Notes: generated by a model from the sequence alone, not told the origin. Numbered from the stretch's first letter, positions 16,908 through 25,539 are shown. The stretch is 64,000 bases of DNA from Sphingomonadaceae bacterium 3R27C6 (GCA_005503215.1 SCNS01000002.1:1-64000), one strand, 5' to 3'. Translations and numbers: made by a program.

Positions 16908-17363
16908 ATGCGGACATATCTGGTGGTGATCGACAATAGCCCAGAGGCGACGCTGGCGCTGCGCTTTGCCGCGCGCCGCGCGGCGCGGACGGGCGGCGGT
17001 GTGATGGTTCTGGCGATTATCCCGCCGCAGGATTTCGTCGCGTTCGGCGGCGTCCAGGCGACGATCGAGGCCGAAGCGCGCGAACATGCCGAGGAACTGG
17101 TGGCCGCCGCCGCCGATGCGGTGGTGCAGGAAGCGGGCGTCACGCCGCAGATCATGGTGAAGTCGGGCAAGCCCGCCGAGGTGGTGCGTGAAGTGATCGG
17201 CGCGAGCGACGAGATCGCGGCGCTGGTGCTCGCGACAGCGGCGTCGGGTGCGCCCGGTCCGCTCGTCGCGCATTTCACCGGACAGGATGCGGGTACGCTT
17301 CCCTGTCCGGTGATGCTGGTGCCGGGCGGGATCGATATCGCCCGGCTCGATGCGCTGAGTTAG
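16908..17363 (+). CDS. Universal stress protein (UspA) family protein
   Basis: A 151-residue single Usp domain beginning MRTYLVVIDNSPEATLALRFA and ending with VMLVPGGIDI. The Walker-like GX2GX9GS signature is only loosely kept (ATAASGAPGPLVAHFTG), so ATP binding is uncertain. GAGGGG lies upstream of the ATG. Divergent from pdhC, with 160 bp between. Its last four bases overlap the end of the convergent membrane-protein gene. Usp proteins are usually induced by stress or growth arrest; nothing in the sequence shows a specific partner. Confidence 0.85.
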   Translation: MRTYLVVIDNSPEATLALRFAARRAARTGGGVMVLAIIPPQDFVAFGGVQATIEAEAREHAEELVAAAADAVVQEAGVTPQIMVKSGKPAEVVREVIGASDEIAALVLATAASGAPGPLVAHFTGQDAGTLPCPVMLVPGGIDIARLDALS

Positions 17364-17749
17364 ACGACAAGGCTGCGCGGCGCGCCCGCGTCCTTCCATT
17401 CGAGGATGGCAAAGCCGAGCACGCCGAAGGCTTGCGCGACGACGACCGCGATGCCGAGGCCGGTCATCTGCGCGGCAAAGGTCGCGACGACCGCAAAGCT
17501 CGCCGCGACCCAGCCGAGATTGCCGAGTGCGATGAGTTTGACGAGCGCCGGATTCGGCACCGCCTGCCGCGCCGCGACGATCATCAGGAGCGCGGCGGCG
17601 AGGCAGATCCAGCCGCCGATCGCGACGACATTTTCGGGCAGCCCGAGCAGTGCGCCGACCGGCGCGGCGGCGAAGAGGCCGATGGCAAAGACGCCCCCGC
17701 AGGTGATGGCGTCGGCGACGAGGATGTTCTTCAGGTTGAGGATCGACAT
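17360..17749 (-). CDS. Small four-helix membrane protein of unknown function
   Basis: A 129-residue protein made largely of four hydrophobic segments (about residues 8-35, 42-60, 68-92 and 98-115) with a short polar C-terminus. The start ATG has AGGAGA at good spacing. I do not recognise the family. It is divergent from an XRE regulator gene, with 117 bp between that contain an inverted repeat (17764-17801), so it is probably the regulator's target. Confidence 0.75.
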   Translation of the reverse strand: MSILNLKNILVADAITCGGVFAIGLFAAAPVGALLGLPENVVAIGGWICLAAALLMIVAARQAVPNPALVKLIALGNLGWVAASFAVVATFAAQMTGLGIAVVVAQAFGVLGFAILEWKDAGAPRSLVV

Positions 17750-17763
17750 ATGGGTTCTCCTTT

Positions 17764-17801
17764 CGACGCCCTCAAACTGGACTCGAAAGTGAATGGCGTC
17801 G
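17764..17801. promoter_or_regulatory. Inverted repeat between a membrane-protein gene and an XRE regulator gene
   Basis: CGACGCC at 17764-17770 and GGCGTCG at 17795-17801 form perfect 7-bp arms with centres 31 bp apart, about three helical turns. This is a plausible operator for the adjacent XRE regulator. A separate small dyad (TCTCC...GGAGA, 17845-17861) includes the regulator's own ribosome-binding site. Confidence 0.4.
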
Positions 17802-17866
17802 ATTACGCCGGAGGTAATGGAAAACAGGAAGGCGGAGGTATAGCTCTCCGGACGAAGGAGACGATC

Positions 17867-18649
17867 ATGCAAGTCGCGACGCTGGGCGAGCAATTGCGCG
17901 AATGGCGCACGCGCCGCCGGATGAGCCAGATGGACCTCGCGCTCGATACCGAGATTTCGACGCGCCACCTGAGCTTTATCGAGACGGGGCGGTCGAAGCC
18001 GAGCGCGCAGATGTTGCAGCGGATCGCCGACTGCCTCGACGTGCCGCACCGCGCGCGCAACGCGATGCTGCTCGCGGCGGGCTATGCCCCCGACTATCAG
18101 GAGCGGCCGCTCGACAGTCCCGAAATGGCGGGGATGCGCGCGATCGTCGAGCATGTGCTGAAGGGGCACGAGCCCTACCCGGCGCTCGCGGTCGACCGGC
18201 ACTGGAATATGGTGGCGGCGAATAGTGCCGTCGAAATCCTCGCGGGGCTCGCGGCGCCACACCTGTTCGAACCGCCCGTCAACGTGCTTCGCATTGCGCT
18301 GCACCCCGAGGGGCTCGCACCGCATATAGTCAATCGGGACGAATGGCGCGCGCATATTCTCGAACGGCTCGATCATCAGATCGATGCGAGCGCCGACGCC
18401 GGGCTGATTGCGTTGCGCGAGGAGCTGGCCGGCTATGCCGTCGAGGCGGAGGAGCATCATCGAAGCGCGGCGAACGGCATTGCGGTGCCACTGATCCTCG
18501 ATACCCCAATGGGGCAAATTCGCTTTGTGTCGACGGTGACGATCTTCGGGACGCCGGTGGATATCACGCTGTCCGAGCTGGCGATCGAGGCGTTTTTCCC
18601 GGCCGATGCGGAGAGCGCGGCATTGTTGCAGAAGCTGGCCGCACGATAA
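17867..18649 (+). CDS. XRE-family regulator with MmyB-like ligand-binding domain
   Basis: A 260-residue protein. Residues about 5-60 form a Cro/CI-type helix-turn-helix (LREWRTRRRMSQMDLALDTEIS, RHLSFIETGRSKPS). The rest matches the MmyB-like ligand-binding domain common after XRE domains in Actinobacteria and Alphaproteobacteria (YPALAVDRHWNMVAANSAVE, NVLRIALHPEGLAPHIVN). The ATG has GAAGGAG upstream. Such proteins often control a divergent gene; here that is the four-helix membrane protein. The ligand is unknown. Confidence 0.9.
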   Translation: MQVATLGEQLREWRTRRRMSQMDLALDTEISTRHLSFIETGRSKPSAQMLQRIADCLDVPHRARNAMLLAAGYAPDYQERPLDSPEMAGMRAIVEHVLKGHEPYPALAVDRHWNMVAANSAVEILAGLAAPHLFEPPVNVLRIALHPEGLAPHIVNRDEWRAHILERLDHQIDASADAGLIALREELAGYAVEAEEHHRSAANGIAVPLILDTPMGQIRFVSTVTIFGTPVDITLSELAIEAFFPADAESAALLQKLAAR

Positions 18650-18657
18650 CCTGTTTT

Positions 18658-18726
18658 CGTCATTCCCGCGAAAGCGGGAACCCAGTTCGACGTTGCTGCT
18701 GGGTTCCCGCTTTCGCGGGAATGACG
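18658..18726. repeat. Long inverted repeat, REP-like, copy 2
   Basis: Arms 18658-18685 and 18699-18726 are exact reverse complements of 28 bp around a 13-bp loop, with the same arm sequence as copy 1. It lies between the convergent XRE regulator and rnr genes and would fold into a strong hairpin in both transcripts. Confidence 0.95.
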
Positions 18727-18737
18727 AAGGGGTGGAG

Positions 18738-21056
18738 TTAGCGCCGCTTGCCCTTGTGCTTGATATTCGCGGGCCGCCCGCGCTTGCCGACCATATGCTT
18801 GCCGGCCTTATCCTTCCCGGTCCCCTTCCCTTTCACCCCGTCGCGGCGCGGCGGGCGGTTTCGAAAGCCGCCCTCGGGCGCGTCGGGAAGTTCGAAACGC
18901 AAGGCGCCGCTGATCGGGTTCGCGTCCATCAGCCGGAGGTCGAGTCGCTGGCCCGTCGTGAAGCTGACGCGGCCATGCTCGCTGTCGAGGCTGCGCGCGG
19001 CCTCGTCGTAGAAGAAGCGTTCGCTGCCGAGCGTCGAGACCGGCACCAGCCCGTCGCCGCCGAGTCCGTCGACGGTCGCGAAGAAACCGAAGGGTTGCAC
19101 CCCGGTGATACGCGCCGCGACGATCTCGCCCTTCTTGGTCGACAGATAGGCCGCGACATAGCGGTCGACGGTTTCGCGCTCGGCCTCCATCGCGCGGCGT
19201 TCGAGCGCGCTGATCGTCTCGCCGATGCGCGACAGACCCTTGGCGTCGGCCTCGCCAAGCCCGGTGCGCGCGGGCAGATCCTTGGGCTTGCCCGGCACTT
19301 CGAGTTTATAGCTGTCGACGAGGGCGCGGTGGACGATCAGGTCGGCGTAGCGGCGGATCGGCGAGGTGAAATGCGCGTAGCTGCCGAGCGCGAGGCCGAA
19401 ATGGCCGGCGTTGGCGGGGCCGTAATAAGCCTGCGTCTGGCTGCGCAGGATCGCTTGCATGATTTCGGGCAGCCGGTCGTCTTCGGAAAAGCCGTCGATC
19501 AGGCGGTTGAACACCGCGGGGGTGATGACCTGCCCGAGCGCGAAGCTCTGTTCGAAGGTTTCGAGATAATCCTTCAGGCTAACGAGTTTTTCGCGGCTCG
19601 GCGGCTCGTGGATGCGGTACATCACGGGCGATTTCTTCGCCTCGAGCGCCTTCGCCGCGGCGACGTTCGCCGCGATCATATAATCCTCGATCAGCCGCAT
19701 CGAATCGAGCCGGTCGCGGACGCGGATTTCGGCGATCCCGCCCTGCTCGTCGAGAATGACCTGGCGCTCGGGCAGGTCGAGATCGAGCGGCGCGCGCGCC
19801 GCGCGTGCCTTCGCGAGCAGCGTCCAGCAGGCCCACAGATTCTTGAGCGTGGGGAGGACGTCGGCATCCCATTCGTCGCGCGGCGTATCGGCGTCATAGG
19901 CGGCCTGCGCATGCTCATAGGCGATGTTCGCGCGCAGACGGACGAGCGCGCGGGTGAAGCGCCATGACGTCACCTTGCCATGCTTGTCGATGACGAGGTG
20001 GCATGCCATCGCGGCGCGGTCCTGCCCCGCCTTCAGCGAGCAGACGCCGGCGGACAATGTCTCGGGCAGCATCGGCACGACCTGATCGGGGAAATAGACG
20101 CTGTTGCCGCGCCGCCGCGCCTCGCGGTCGAGATCGCCGTCGGGGCGGACATAGTAACTGACATCGGCGATCGCGACGATCGCGCGGAAGCCGCCCTTGT
20201 TGGACGTGTCGTCGTCGGGGGTCGCCCAGACGGCGTCGTCATGGTCGCGCGCGTCGATCGGGTCGATCGCGACGATCGGCAGGTCGCGCAGATCCTCGCG
20301 GCCGTCGGGGGTGAGCGGAAGCTTCGCCGCCTTCTCGGCCTCGGCGATGGTTTCGCCGTCGAAGACGTGCGGAATTTCGTGCCGCGCGATCGCGATCATG
20401 CTCAAGGCTCGCGGTGCGAAGGGGTCGCCGAGACGCTCGACGACCTTGGCCTTGATTGCCGCGCCGCGTCCGGTCAGTTCGGCGCGGACCAAGTCACCGA
20501 TATCGGCATCGCCCTTGTCCGCGACCGCGAAATCATATCGCGCGCGCTTGTCGGCGGGGCGCAGCCAGATCATCGGCTTGCCGCCGGGGCCGACATCTTC
20601 GACGAGCACGCCGATCACCATCTCGGCGCTTGCTGCCAAGCGCTTCATCGGATGCGCGACATGGCCACTGCCGCGTTCCTCGGTGCGCGCGAGGATGCGG
20701 TCGCCAACGCCAAGCGCGCCTTTGCGTCCCTGCTCGATCACGCGGAGGCGCGGTGCCGGCGTTGCGGCTTCCCAGCGCTCTGGAACCGCCCAAACATTGC
20801 TGCCCTCGATCGCGGCGACGCGCAGCACGGTGACGCGCGGCAGCCCGCCATGCTTGTGGAACGCGCGTCCGGGCGCGAGATCGACGAGCCCCTCGTCGGT
20901 CATGTCCTTGAGCAGCGCCTTGAGCGCGATCTTGTCGTTGCCGTGGAGCGCGAAATGCTTCGCAATCTCGCGCTTGCCGACCGCGTCCTTGCTCTCTTCG
21001 ATGAAGCGAAGGATCTGCTCAGGACTGGGCAGTCCGTGATGTTGTTTGCGGGCCAT
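18738..21056 (-). CDS. rnr: Ribonuclease R
   Basis: A 772-residue RNase II/R family exonuclease: N-terminal winged-helix domain (LPSPEQILRFIEES, KREIAKHFALHG), cold-shock-like OB domains, the RNB catalytic domain with DPIDARDHDDAVWA (metal-binding Asp residues) and SPIRRYADLIVHRAL, an S1 domain (IVAARITGVQPFGFFATVDG) and a basic tail rich in Lys/Gly. The length and the basic tail favour RNase R over RNase II. It degrades structured RNA 3' to 5' in the cytoplasm. Confidence 0.95.
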   Translation of the reverse strand: MARKQHHGLPSPEQILRFIEESKDAVGKREIAKHFALHGNDKIALKALLKDMTDEGLVDLAPGRAFHKHGGLPRVTVLRVAAIEGSNVWAVPERWEAATPAPRLRVIEQGRKGALGVGDRILARTEERGSGHVAHPMKRLAASAEMVIGVLVEDVGPGGKPMIWLRPADKRARYDFAVADKGDADIGDLVRAELTGRGAAIKAKVVERLGDPFAPRALSMIAIARHEIPHVFDGETIAEAEKAAKLPLTPDGREDLRDLPIVAIDPIDARDHDDAVWATPDDDTSNKGGFRAIVAIADVSYYVRPDGDLDREARRRGNSVYFPDQVVPMLPETLSAGVCSLKAGQDRAAMACHLVIDKHGKVTSWRFTRALVRLRANIAYEHAQAAYDADTPRDEWDADVLPTLKNLWACWTLLAKARAARAPLDLDLPERQVILDEQGGIAEIRVRDRLDSMRLIEDYMIAANVAAAKALEAKKSPVMYRIHEPPSREKLVSLKDYLETFEQSFALGQVITPAVFNRLIDGFSEDDRLPEIMQAILRSQTQAYYGPANAGHFGLALGSYAHFTSPIRRYADLIVHRALVDSYKLEVPGKPKDLPARTGLGEADAKGLSRIGETISALERRAMEAERETVDRYVAAYLSTKKGEIVAARITGVQPFGFFATVDGLGGDGLVPVSTLGSERFFYDEAARSLDSEHGRVSFTTGQRLDLRLMDANPISGALRFELPDAPEGGFRNRPPRRDGVKGKGTGKDKAGKHMVGKRGRPANIKHKGKRR

Positions 21057-21117
21057 TGTCTGCGGATAGGGGGTAACGGGCGGCCCGTCACCCCCCCCTT
21101 CATCCCCTAGGCGCGGA

Positions 21118-21849
21118 TCAATAGGGCGAAATGTCGATCACCTGACCCGAAGGGCTTGCTTTGCAGGTCGAGCGATAATGGCCGGTCGCCATCGTGAACT
21201 CATAGTTGCCGCCGCCCGTGGTGCGTTGGCTGACCGCGACGCTGCTGCCCCAGGGTGCGTTCTGATATTGATCGGCGCGGCGTTCGCACGCGGTCCGTGC
21301 CGCATCGGGGCCGCCGCGCGCATAGGAGCGGTTGGCATGACGGCGATTGGCGGCCTCGGCCTCGCCCGCCATGAAGCCGTCGTGATAGGCTTCGCTGTCG
21401 TCGCGGTCATATTGACCGCCATAGAGGCCGTCATTGTAGCCGCGGCCATAATCGCCATCATGGTCGCCGTCACCATGGTCGCCATGCTTCTTCTTGTGGC
21501 TGGCGAGCGCCGCGATCAGGCCGACCGCGGCTATCGCGCCAACGGCTGCGGCTGCATTGCCGCCCCCGCCGTGGCCGCAGTTGCTGGAATCGGTCTTGTC
21601 GACGTTGGCGTAGCGTCCGTTGGAGACGACGACGCTGACGCAGGTCTTTGTCCCGCTGTTCCACCAATATTGCGCGCCGCCGCTGGTCTTCGTCATTTCA
21701 TAGCCGCGCGATTCCATCGCGGTTTCGGCGCCGGCGGCGCGCGAACCGGGCAGGTCGGATATGTCCGATGGCGGCTTGGCCGCGGTGGGCGCGATGCTGC
21801 CAAACAGCATCGCGGCGATGATCGTCGATCCGGCAATCTGTCGTTTCAT
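21118..21849 (-). CDS. Exported Gly/Asp/His-rich protein of unknown function
   Basis: A 243-residue protein with a signal peptide (MKRQIAGSTIIAAMLFGSIA, cleavage after TAA near residue 23). Residues about 40-80 carry two Cys in a compact segment with WWNSGTKTCVSV. A glycine/alanine-rich hydrophobic stretch (GGNAAAAVGAIAAVGLIAAL) follows, then a run dense in His, Asp and Gly (KKKHGDHGDGDHDGDYGRGY) and repeats of the YNDGLYGGQYD / YHDGFMAGEAE type. The ATG at 21849 with AGGGG upstream is preferred over an upstream TTG. I do not know a function; the repeat segment may bind metal. Confidence 0.7.
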   Translation of the reverse strand: MKRQIAGSTIIAAMLFGSIAPTAAKPPSDISDLPGSRAAGAETAMESRGYEMTKTSGGAQYWWNSGTKTCVSVVVSNGRYANVDKTDSSNCGHGGGGNAAAAVGAIAAVGLIAALASHKKKHGDHGDGDHDGDYGRGYNDGLYGGQYDRDDSEAYHDGFMAGEAEAANRRHANRSYARGGPDAARTACERRADQYQNAPWGSSVAVSQRTTGGGNYEFTMATGHYRSTCKASPSGQVIDISPY

Positions 21850-22001
21850 GACCTTTTCCCCTGTCAAAAGCCTAATAGGATGCGCCCGACGCAGGCCGGG
21901 TTCATCGCCCGATCTTGCCGCCGCATCCTACCAGATTTATGACAGGCGCCGAACCGATTTCGCGACCGCGCTGCGCGATCGCTCAGCAGGTCCGCCCTTT
22001 G

Positions 22002-22487
22002 TCAGCCATAGGCGATCCAGCGGCCCGACGCGCCCGCAGCGAGCCACAGGAGCAGCGATACCCCCGCCATCACCCGCGCTGTGCGAGGCGCTCCATCGGT
22101 CCAGCGCGTCATGTGCGTGTTCCAGGCCCATCGAAAGGCGGCCGCGTTCGCCAGCGCGGCGGTGACGATGATCAATTTTCGTTCGAAAATGGCCGACCGC
22201 GCCAGCGCCGCGCCGTCGGCGGCGAACAGGATCACGCCGCTGGTCCCCATCAGGATCAGTCCGGCGACGGCAACCGGCGTCAGCGCGCGCGACAGGTCCG
22301 CCACGGGGAGCCGCTGCCATAAACCCACGATCCGCAGGTCGACGACGCCGATTCCGCCGACCAGCATGACAAGGCCCAGGAGATGCAGCGTATTGGCAAC
22401 GGGATAGACCAGCGCCGATCCGCGCGACCACGGTCCGATGCCGGCCATGTCGAGCCACGCCGCGGCGGCGGTCAGGATGGACTCCAT
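22002..22487 (-). CDS. Small multi-pass membrane protein (DUF6644-like)
   Basis: A 161-residue protein with about four hydrophobic segments (near residues 25-50, 68-90, 100-118 and 135-152) and a conserved-looking VYPVANTLHLLGLVMLVGG containing a His in the second helix. It resembles the DUF6644 family. Ten bases separate it from the upstream DUF6152 gene, so the two are cotranscribed. The pairing suggests a small periplasmic plus membrane system of unknown role. Confidence 0.7.
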   Translation of the reverse strand: MESILTAAAAWLDMAGIGPWSRGSALVYPVANTLHLLGLVMLVGGIGVVDLRIVGLWQRLPVADLSRALTPVAVAGLILMGTSGVILFAADGAALARSAIFERKLIIVTAALANAAAFRWAWNTHMTRWTDGAPRTARVMAGVSLLLWLAAGASGRWIAYG

Positions 22488-22497
22488 GCGGCCTCGC

Positions 22498-22848
22498 TCA
22501 GCGCAGCTCGACTGTCTTCTTGCCGACCATCACGCGCTCGACCCGCATTTCGGTGGTGCCGTCGCGCCGAAGATAGCCGGTCAGGCGAAAGCGTTTTCCG
22601 GGTTCGATCTCCGCGCGCGTCAGCCCGCGCGCTTCCATGCGGCCGACCGGCGCCAATATGACGTCCCAGACCTTGCCCTGCCAGCGCATCTTCGCGCTGC
22701 CATGCGGGTTTCCCCACGACAATTCGGTGAACGACGCGGTCAGGGTGACCGGTTTGGTCTCGTCATAGGACGACCAGCCATGGTGGGCCGCGGCGGGAGG
22801 CGCGGCGAACGCAAGCGTCGCCGCCGCCATCAACAGGGAAAAGCGCAT
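22498..22848 (-). CDS. Exported DUF6152-family protein
   Basis: A 116-residue protein with a signal peptide (MRFSLLMAAATLAFAAPPAA) that leaves HHGWSSYDE at the mature N-terminus, the hallmark of the DUF6152 family. WGNPHGSAKMRW and a small beta-rich body follow. A mature N-terminus starting with two His residues could bind a metal such as copper. AGGAGA precedes the ATG. Cotranscribed with the membrane gene at 22002-22487. Function unknown. Confidence 0.8.
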   Translation of the reverse strand: MRFSLLMAAATLAFAAPPAAAHHGWSSYDETKPVTLTASFTELSWGNPHGSAKMRWQGKVWDVILAPVGRMEARGLTRAEIEPGKRFRLTGYLRRDGTTEMRVERVMVGKKTVELR

Positions 22849-22919
22849 CGACAGTCTCCTTCGAGCCCCTCGGCGCGAAGGCTAAAGGCGCGGCGCCTTT
22901 GGTGCAAGGGCGACCGGGC

Positions 22920-24446
22920 TTAGTAGGTCCGACCGATCAGCACGCGTTCGACCGCCGGTTCGCCGGTGAAGAAGCAGGCGCCGTCCGCCGGTGCGGCATC
23001 GAGCGGGGTGTTGCGCATCGTCAGCTTGAGCGCCTTGAGCTGGGTGACAATCCCGTCGAGCGTTGCGCCGCTCGGCCGCGACCACTGCACTTCGGCCCAG
23101 CCGACGAATTTGTCGTCGCCGGCGAAATGCGCCTTGAGGTCGGTGACGTCGCGGCGAATGTTCGCATGCAGGCGTTCCCTTGCCTCGGCATGGAGGCTCG
23201 ACTGGATATCTTCCAGCGCCGTCACCACCTCGGCCACGAAGTCGCCCTTGGCGACGAACGCCGAATTGAGCTTGCCATCGTCCTTGTAGAGCCGGTCGCG
23301 GCGGATCACCGCGACATTGCCGCCGGCGACGTCGCGCGGGCCGATTTCGACGATGATGGGCGCGCCCTTCTTGACCCAGCCCCAGCGCTTGGTCTGCGCC
23401 TTGTTCGCGGACGCATCGAGCAGCACGCGCACGGGTTCGCGAAACGCATCGAGCGCCTTCAGCCGGGTTTCGAGGTCGCGGCAATAGTCGAGGATCGCCT
23501 GATCCTCTTCATTGTCGCGGAGCATCGGTACGATCACGATCTGGTGCGGCGCGATCCGCGGCGGACAGCGCAGACCGTCGTCGTCGCCGTGCGTCATGAT
23601 GACGCCGCCGATCATGCGCGTCGACGTGCCCCAGCTCGTCGTGTGGCAGAGGCTGTGGCCGCCGTCCTTGTCCTGGTAACGGATGTTCGCGGCTTCGGCG
23701 AAGCCGGTGCCGAGATAATGCGAGGTGCCGGCCTGCAGCGCCTTGCCGTCCTGCATCATCGCCTCGATCGAATAGGTCGCGACGGCGCCCGGAAAGCGCT
23801 CATTTTCGGGCTTTTCGCCTGCGATCACCGGCATCGCGAGCACATCCTCGGCAAAGCTGCGATACATTTCGAGCGCGCGCAGCGTCTCGGCCATCGCATC
23901 GGCCTTGTCGGCGTGCGCGGTATGGCCTTCCTGCCACAGGAATTCGCTGGTGCGCAGGAACATGCGCGTGCGCATTTCCCAGCGCACGACGTTCGCCCAC
24001 TGGTTGACCTTGAGCGGCAGGTCGCGCCAGCTCTGCACCCAGCGGCTCATCGCGGCGCCGATCACCGTCTCCGACGTCGGGCGGACGATCAGCGGTTCCT
24101 CGAGCTTCGCCTCGGGATCGGGGACGAGCTTGCCCTTGCCGTCTGCGATCAGCCGGTGGTGCGTGACGACCGCCATTTCTTTCGCAAAACCATCGACATG
24201 GTCGGCTTCCTTCTCAAAGAAGCTCAAGGGAATGAAGAGCGGGAAATAGCAATTCTGGACCCCGGCATCCTTGATCGCGGCGTCCATCACCGTCTGGATG
24301 CGTTCCCAGATGCCATAGCCCCACGGCTTGATGACCATGCAGCCGCGTACGCCCGATTCTTCGGCCAGATCGGCTTCGGCAATGACATCCTGATACCAGG
24401 CCGCGAAGTCGGCCTGCCGGGTTACGCTGAGCGCATGTTTGACCAT
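22920..24446 (-). CDS. proS: Prolyl-tRNA synthetase, archaeal/eukaryotic type
   Basis: A 508-residue class II synthetase. Motifs: WERIQTVMDAAIKDAG, FPLFIPLSFFEKEADHVDGF, motif 2 region NQWANVVRWEMRTRMFLRTSEF, and motif 3 region MIGGVIMTHGDDDGLRCPPRIAP. The E-x-H-V-x-G-F segment and the C-terminus ending in CFFTGEPAVERVLIGRTY mark the archaeal/eukaryotic-type (type 3) enzyme, not the long bacterial form with an editing insertion. The ATG at 24446 starts at VKHALSVTRQADFAAW; sequence before it is unlike the family. It is 43 bp downstream of phaR on the same strand. Confidence 0.94.
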   Translation of the reverse strand: MVKHALSVTRQADFAAWYQDVIAEADLAEESGVRGCMVIKPWGYGIWERIQTVMDAAIKDAGVQNCYFPLFIPLSFFEKEADHVDGFAKEMAVVTHHRLIADGKGKLVPDPEAKLEEPLIVRPTSETVIGAAMSRWVQSWRDLPLKVNQWANVVRWEMRTRMFLRTSEFLWQEGHTAHADKADAMAETLRALEMYRSFAEDVLAMPVIAGEKPENERFPGAVATYSIEAMMQDGKALQAGTSHYLGTGFAEAANIRYQDKDGGHSLCHTTSWGTSTRMIGGVIMTHGDDDGLRCPPRIAPHQIVIVPMLRDNEEDQAILDYCRDLETRLKALDAFREPVRVLLDASANKAQTKRWGWVKKGAPIIVEIGPRDVAGGNVAVIRRDRLYKDDGKLNSAFVAKGDFVAEVVTALEDIQSSLHAEARERLHANIRRDVTDLKAHFAGDDKFVGWAEVQWSRPSGATLDGIVTQLKALKLTMRNTPLDAAPADGACFFTGEPAVERVLIGRTY

Positions 24447-24489
24447 GATATTTCGTATTTTCCGTAGCTGGGGCGCCGTGGCGGCCCGA

Positions 24490-25047
24490 TTAATTCTGCT
24501 GCTGCTTCTTTTGGGCGAGTGCGGCCTTGAGTTCGGCGACTTCGGCCTTGAGTGCGGCGATCTCGGCATCCTTGGCCTTGCTGCTGCCGCCGGCGCCTGG
24601 GATGAATGCCCCCGCCGCCTGTTGGAACATCTCCATGTTCCGGCGGGTCAGTTCGGCGAGCGGGTTCGATCCCAGCGCGCCTTCGAGCGCCGAGCGGACG
24701 TCCTGCTGGTTCTTACGGAACGCGGTCATCGAGGCTTCGAGATATTGCGGCACCATCGACTGCATCTTGTCGCCGTACATGCCGATCAGGTGGCGCAAGA
24801 AATTGACCGGCAGCAGCGTTTCGCCGCGCGTTTCCTCGTCCATGATGATTTGCGTGAGGACATTGTGCGTGATGTCGTCGCCGCTCTTGGCATCGACGAC
24901 GCGGAAATCGCGGCCGTCGCGGACCATCGTGCCCAGATCCTCGAGCGTGATGTAGCAGCTGCGCTCGGTGTCATAGAGCCGCCGGTTGGCGTATTTCTTG
25001 ATCGTGACGACGTCATCTTCCGTCGCCCCCGCCCTGGACTTCGCCAT
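24490..25047 (-). CDS. phaR: Polyhydroxyalkanoate synthesis repressor PhaR
   Basis: A 185-residue protein with the PHB/PHA accumulation regulator DNA-binding domain (VVTIKKYANRRLYDTERSCY, ITLEDLGTMVRDGRDF) and the following accumulation domain (THNVLTQIIMDEETRGETLLPVNFLRHLIGMY). The C-terminal 30 residues form a likely coiled coil (KDAEIAALKAEVAELKAALAQKKQQQ). PhaR represses phasin and related genes and is released by nascent PHA granules. No PHA synthase is in the window. Confidence 0.95.
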   Translation of the reverse strand: MAKSRAGATEDDVVTIKKYANRRLYDTERSCYITLEDLGTMVRDGRDFRVVDAKSGDDITHNVLTQIIMDEETRGETLLPVNFLRHLIGMYGDKMQSMVPQYLEASMTAFRKNQQDVRSALEGALGSNPLAELTRRNMEMFQQAAGAFIPGAGGSSKAKDAEIAALKAEVAELKAALAQKKQQQN

Positions 25048-25539
25048 CTTGACCTGCGCTCCCTATATTCCGGTGCAATGGCGACCGCGCCGCCCGGACA
25101 TTCGAAGCCCCCGCATTAGCATCAAATAATGATGCATCGCAACATGCGCGGATTCGCGGTCTTTCGCGTGAAAGAACCGATTCTTGCTCCGAACCCTGCG
25201 CTACAAATCCGTCGATTGGGATTTTTTGGCTTGCCAACCGATCTCGTGACAGCCGACCCGGCTTTACGCAATTTCGTTTCAACCGTAATCAAATTTCTGG
25301 TATTTTTTTTGCTTCAAGTCGCCGTTTTGGCTCATTCGTTTCTCGAACTAGCACTTTGATTCCAAACGTCGGGCGCTCGCCATTACGCGCCGTGTTGCAA
25401 AAATGACACAGCGCCGCATCGGAGTCTCCCCACTGTCAGAAAATTTACATCAAAAGCTTGTGCCGCCGAAAATTTGCGTCTTTCTAGCGTGCAATCCGTT
25501 CTCTCCAATTTTTTGAACGGCCAACCGGGGAAATACACC
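25048..25539. other. 492-bp intergenic region between phaR and the TonB-dependent receptor gene
   Basis: This is the longest gene-free stretch in the window and is clearly more AT-rich than its surroundings, with runs such as TATTTTTTTTGC near 25301. It must contain the divergent promoters of phaR and the receptor. A short dyad GCAT-N6-ATGC lies at 25133-25146 near the phaR side. A 76-codon open frame (25129-25359) has no family features and I do not call it. I see no RNA gene or clear Fur box. Confidence 0.6.

Noticed and set aside
24490..24569. N-terminal extension of proS reaching into phaR
   Set aside because: It is a Ser/Pro/Arg-rich reading of the phaR 3' end; the enzyme begins at the ATG at 24446.
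25129..25359. A 76-codon open frame in the phaR-receptor gap
   Set aside because: No ribosome-binding site or family-like sequence; the hydrophobic end comes from the T-rich run.
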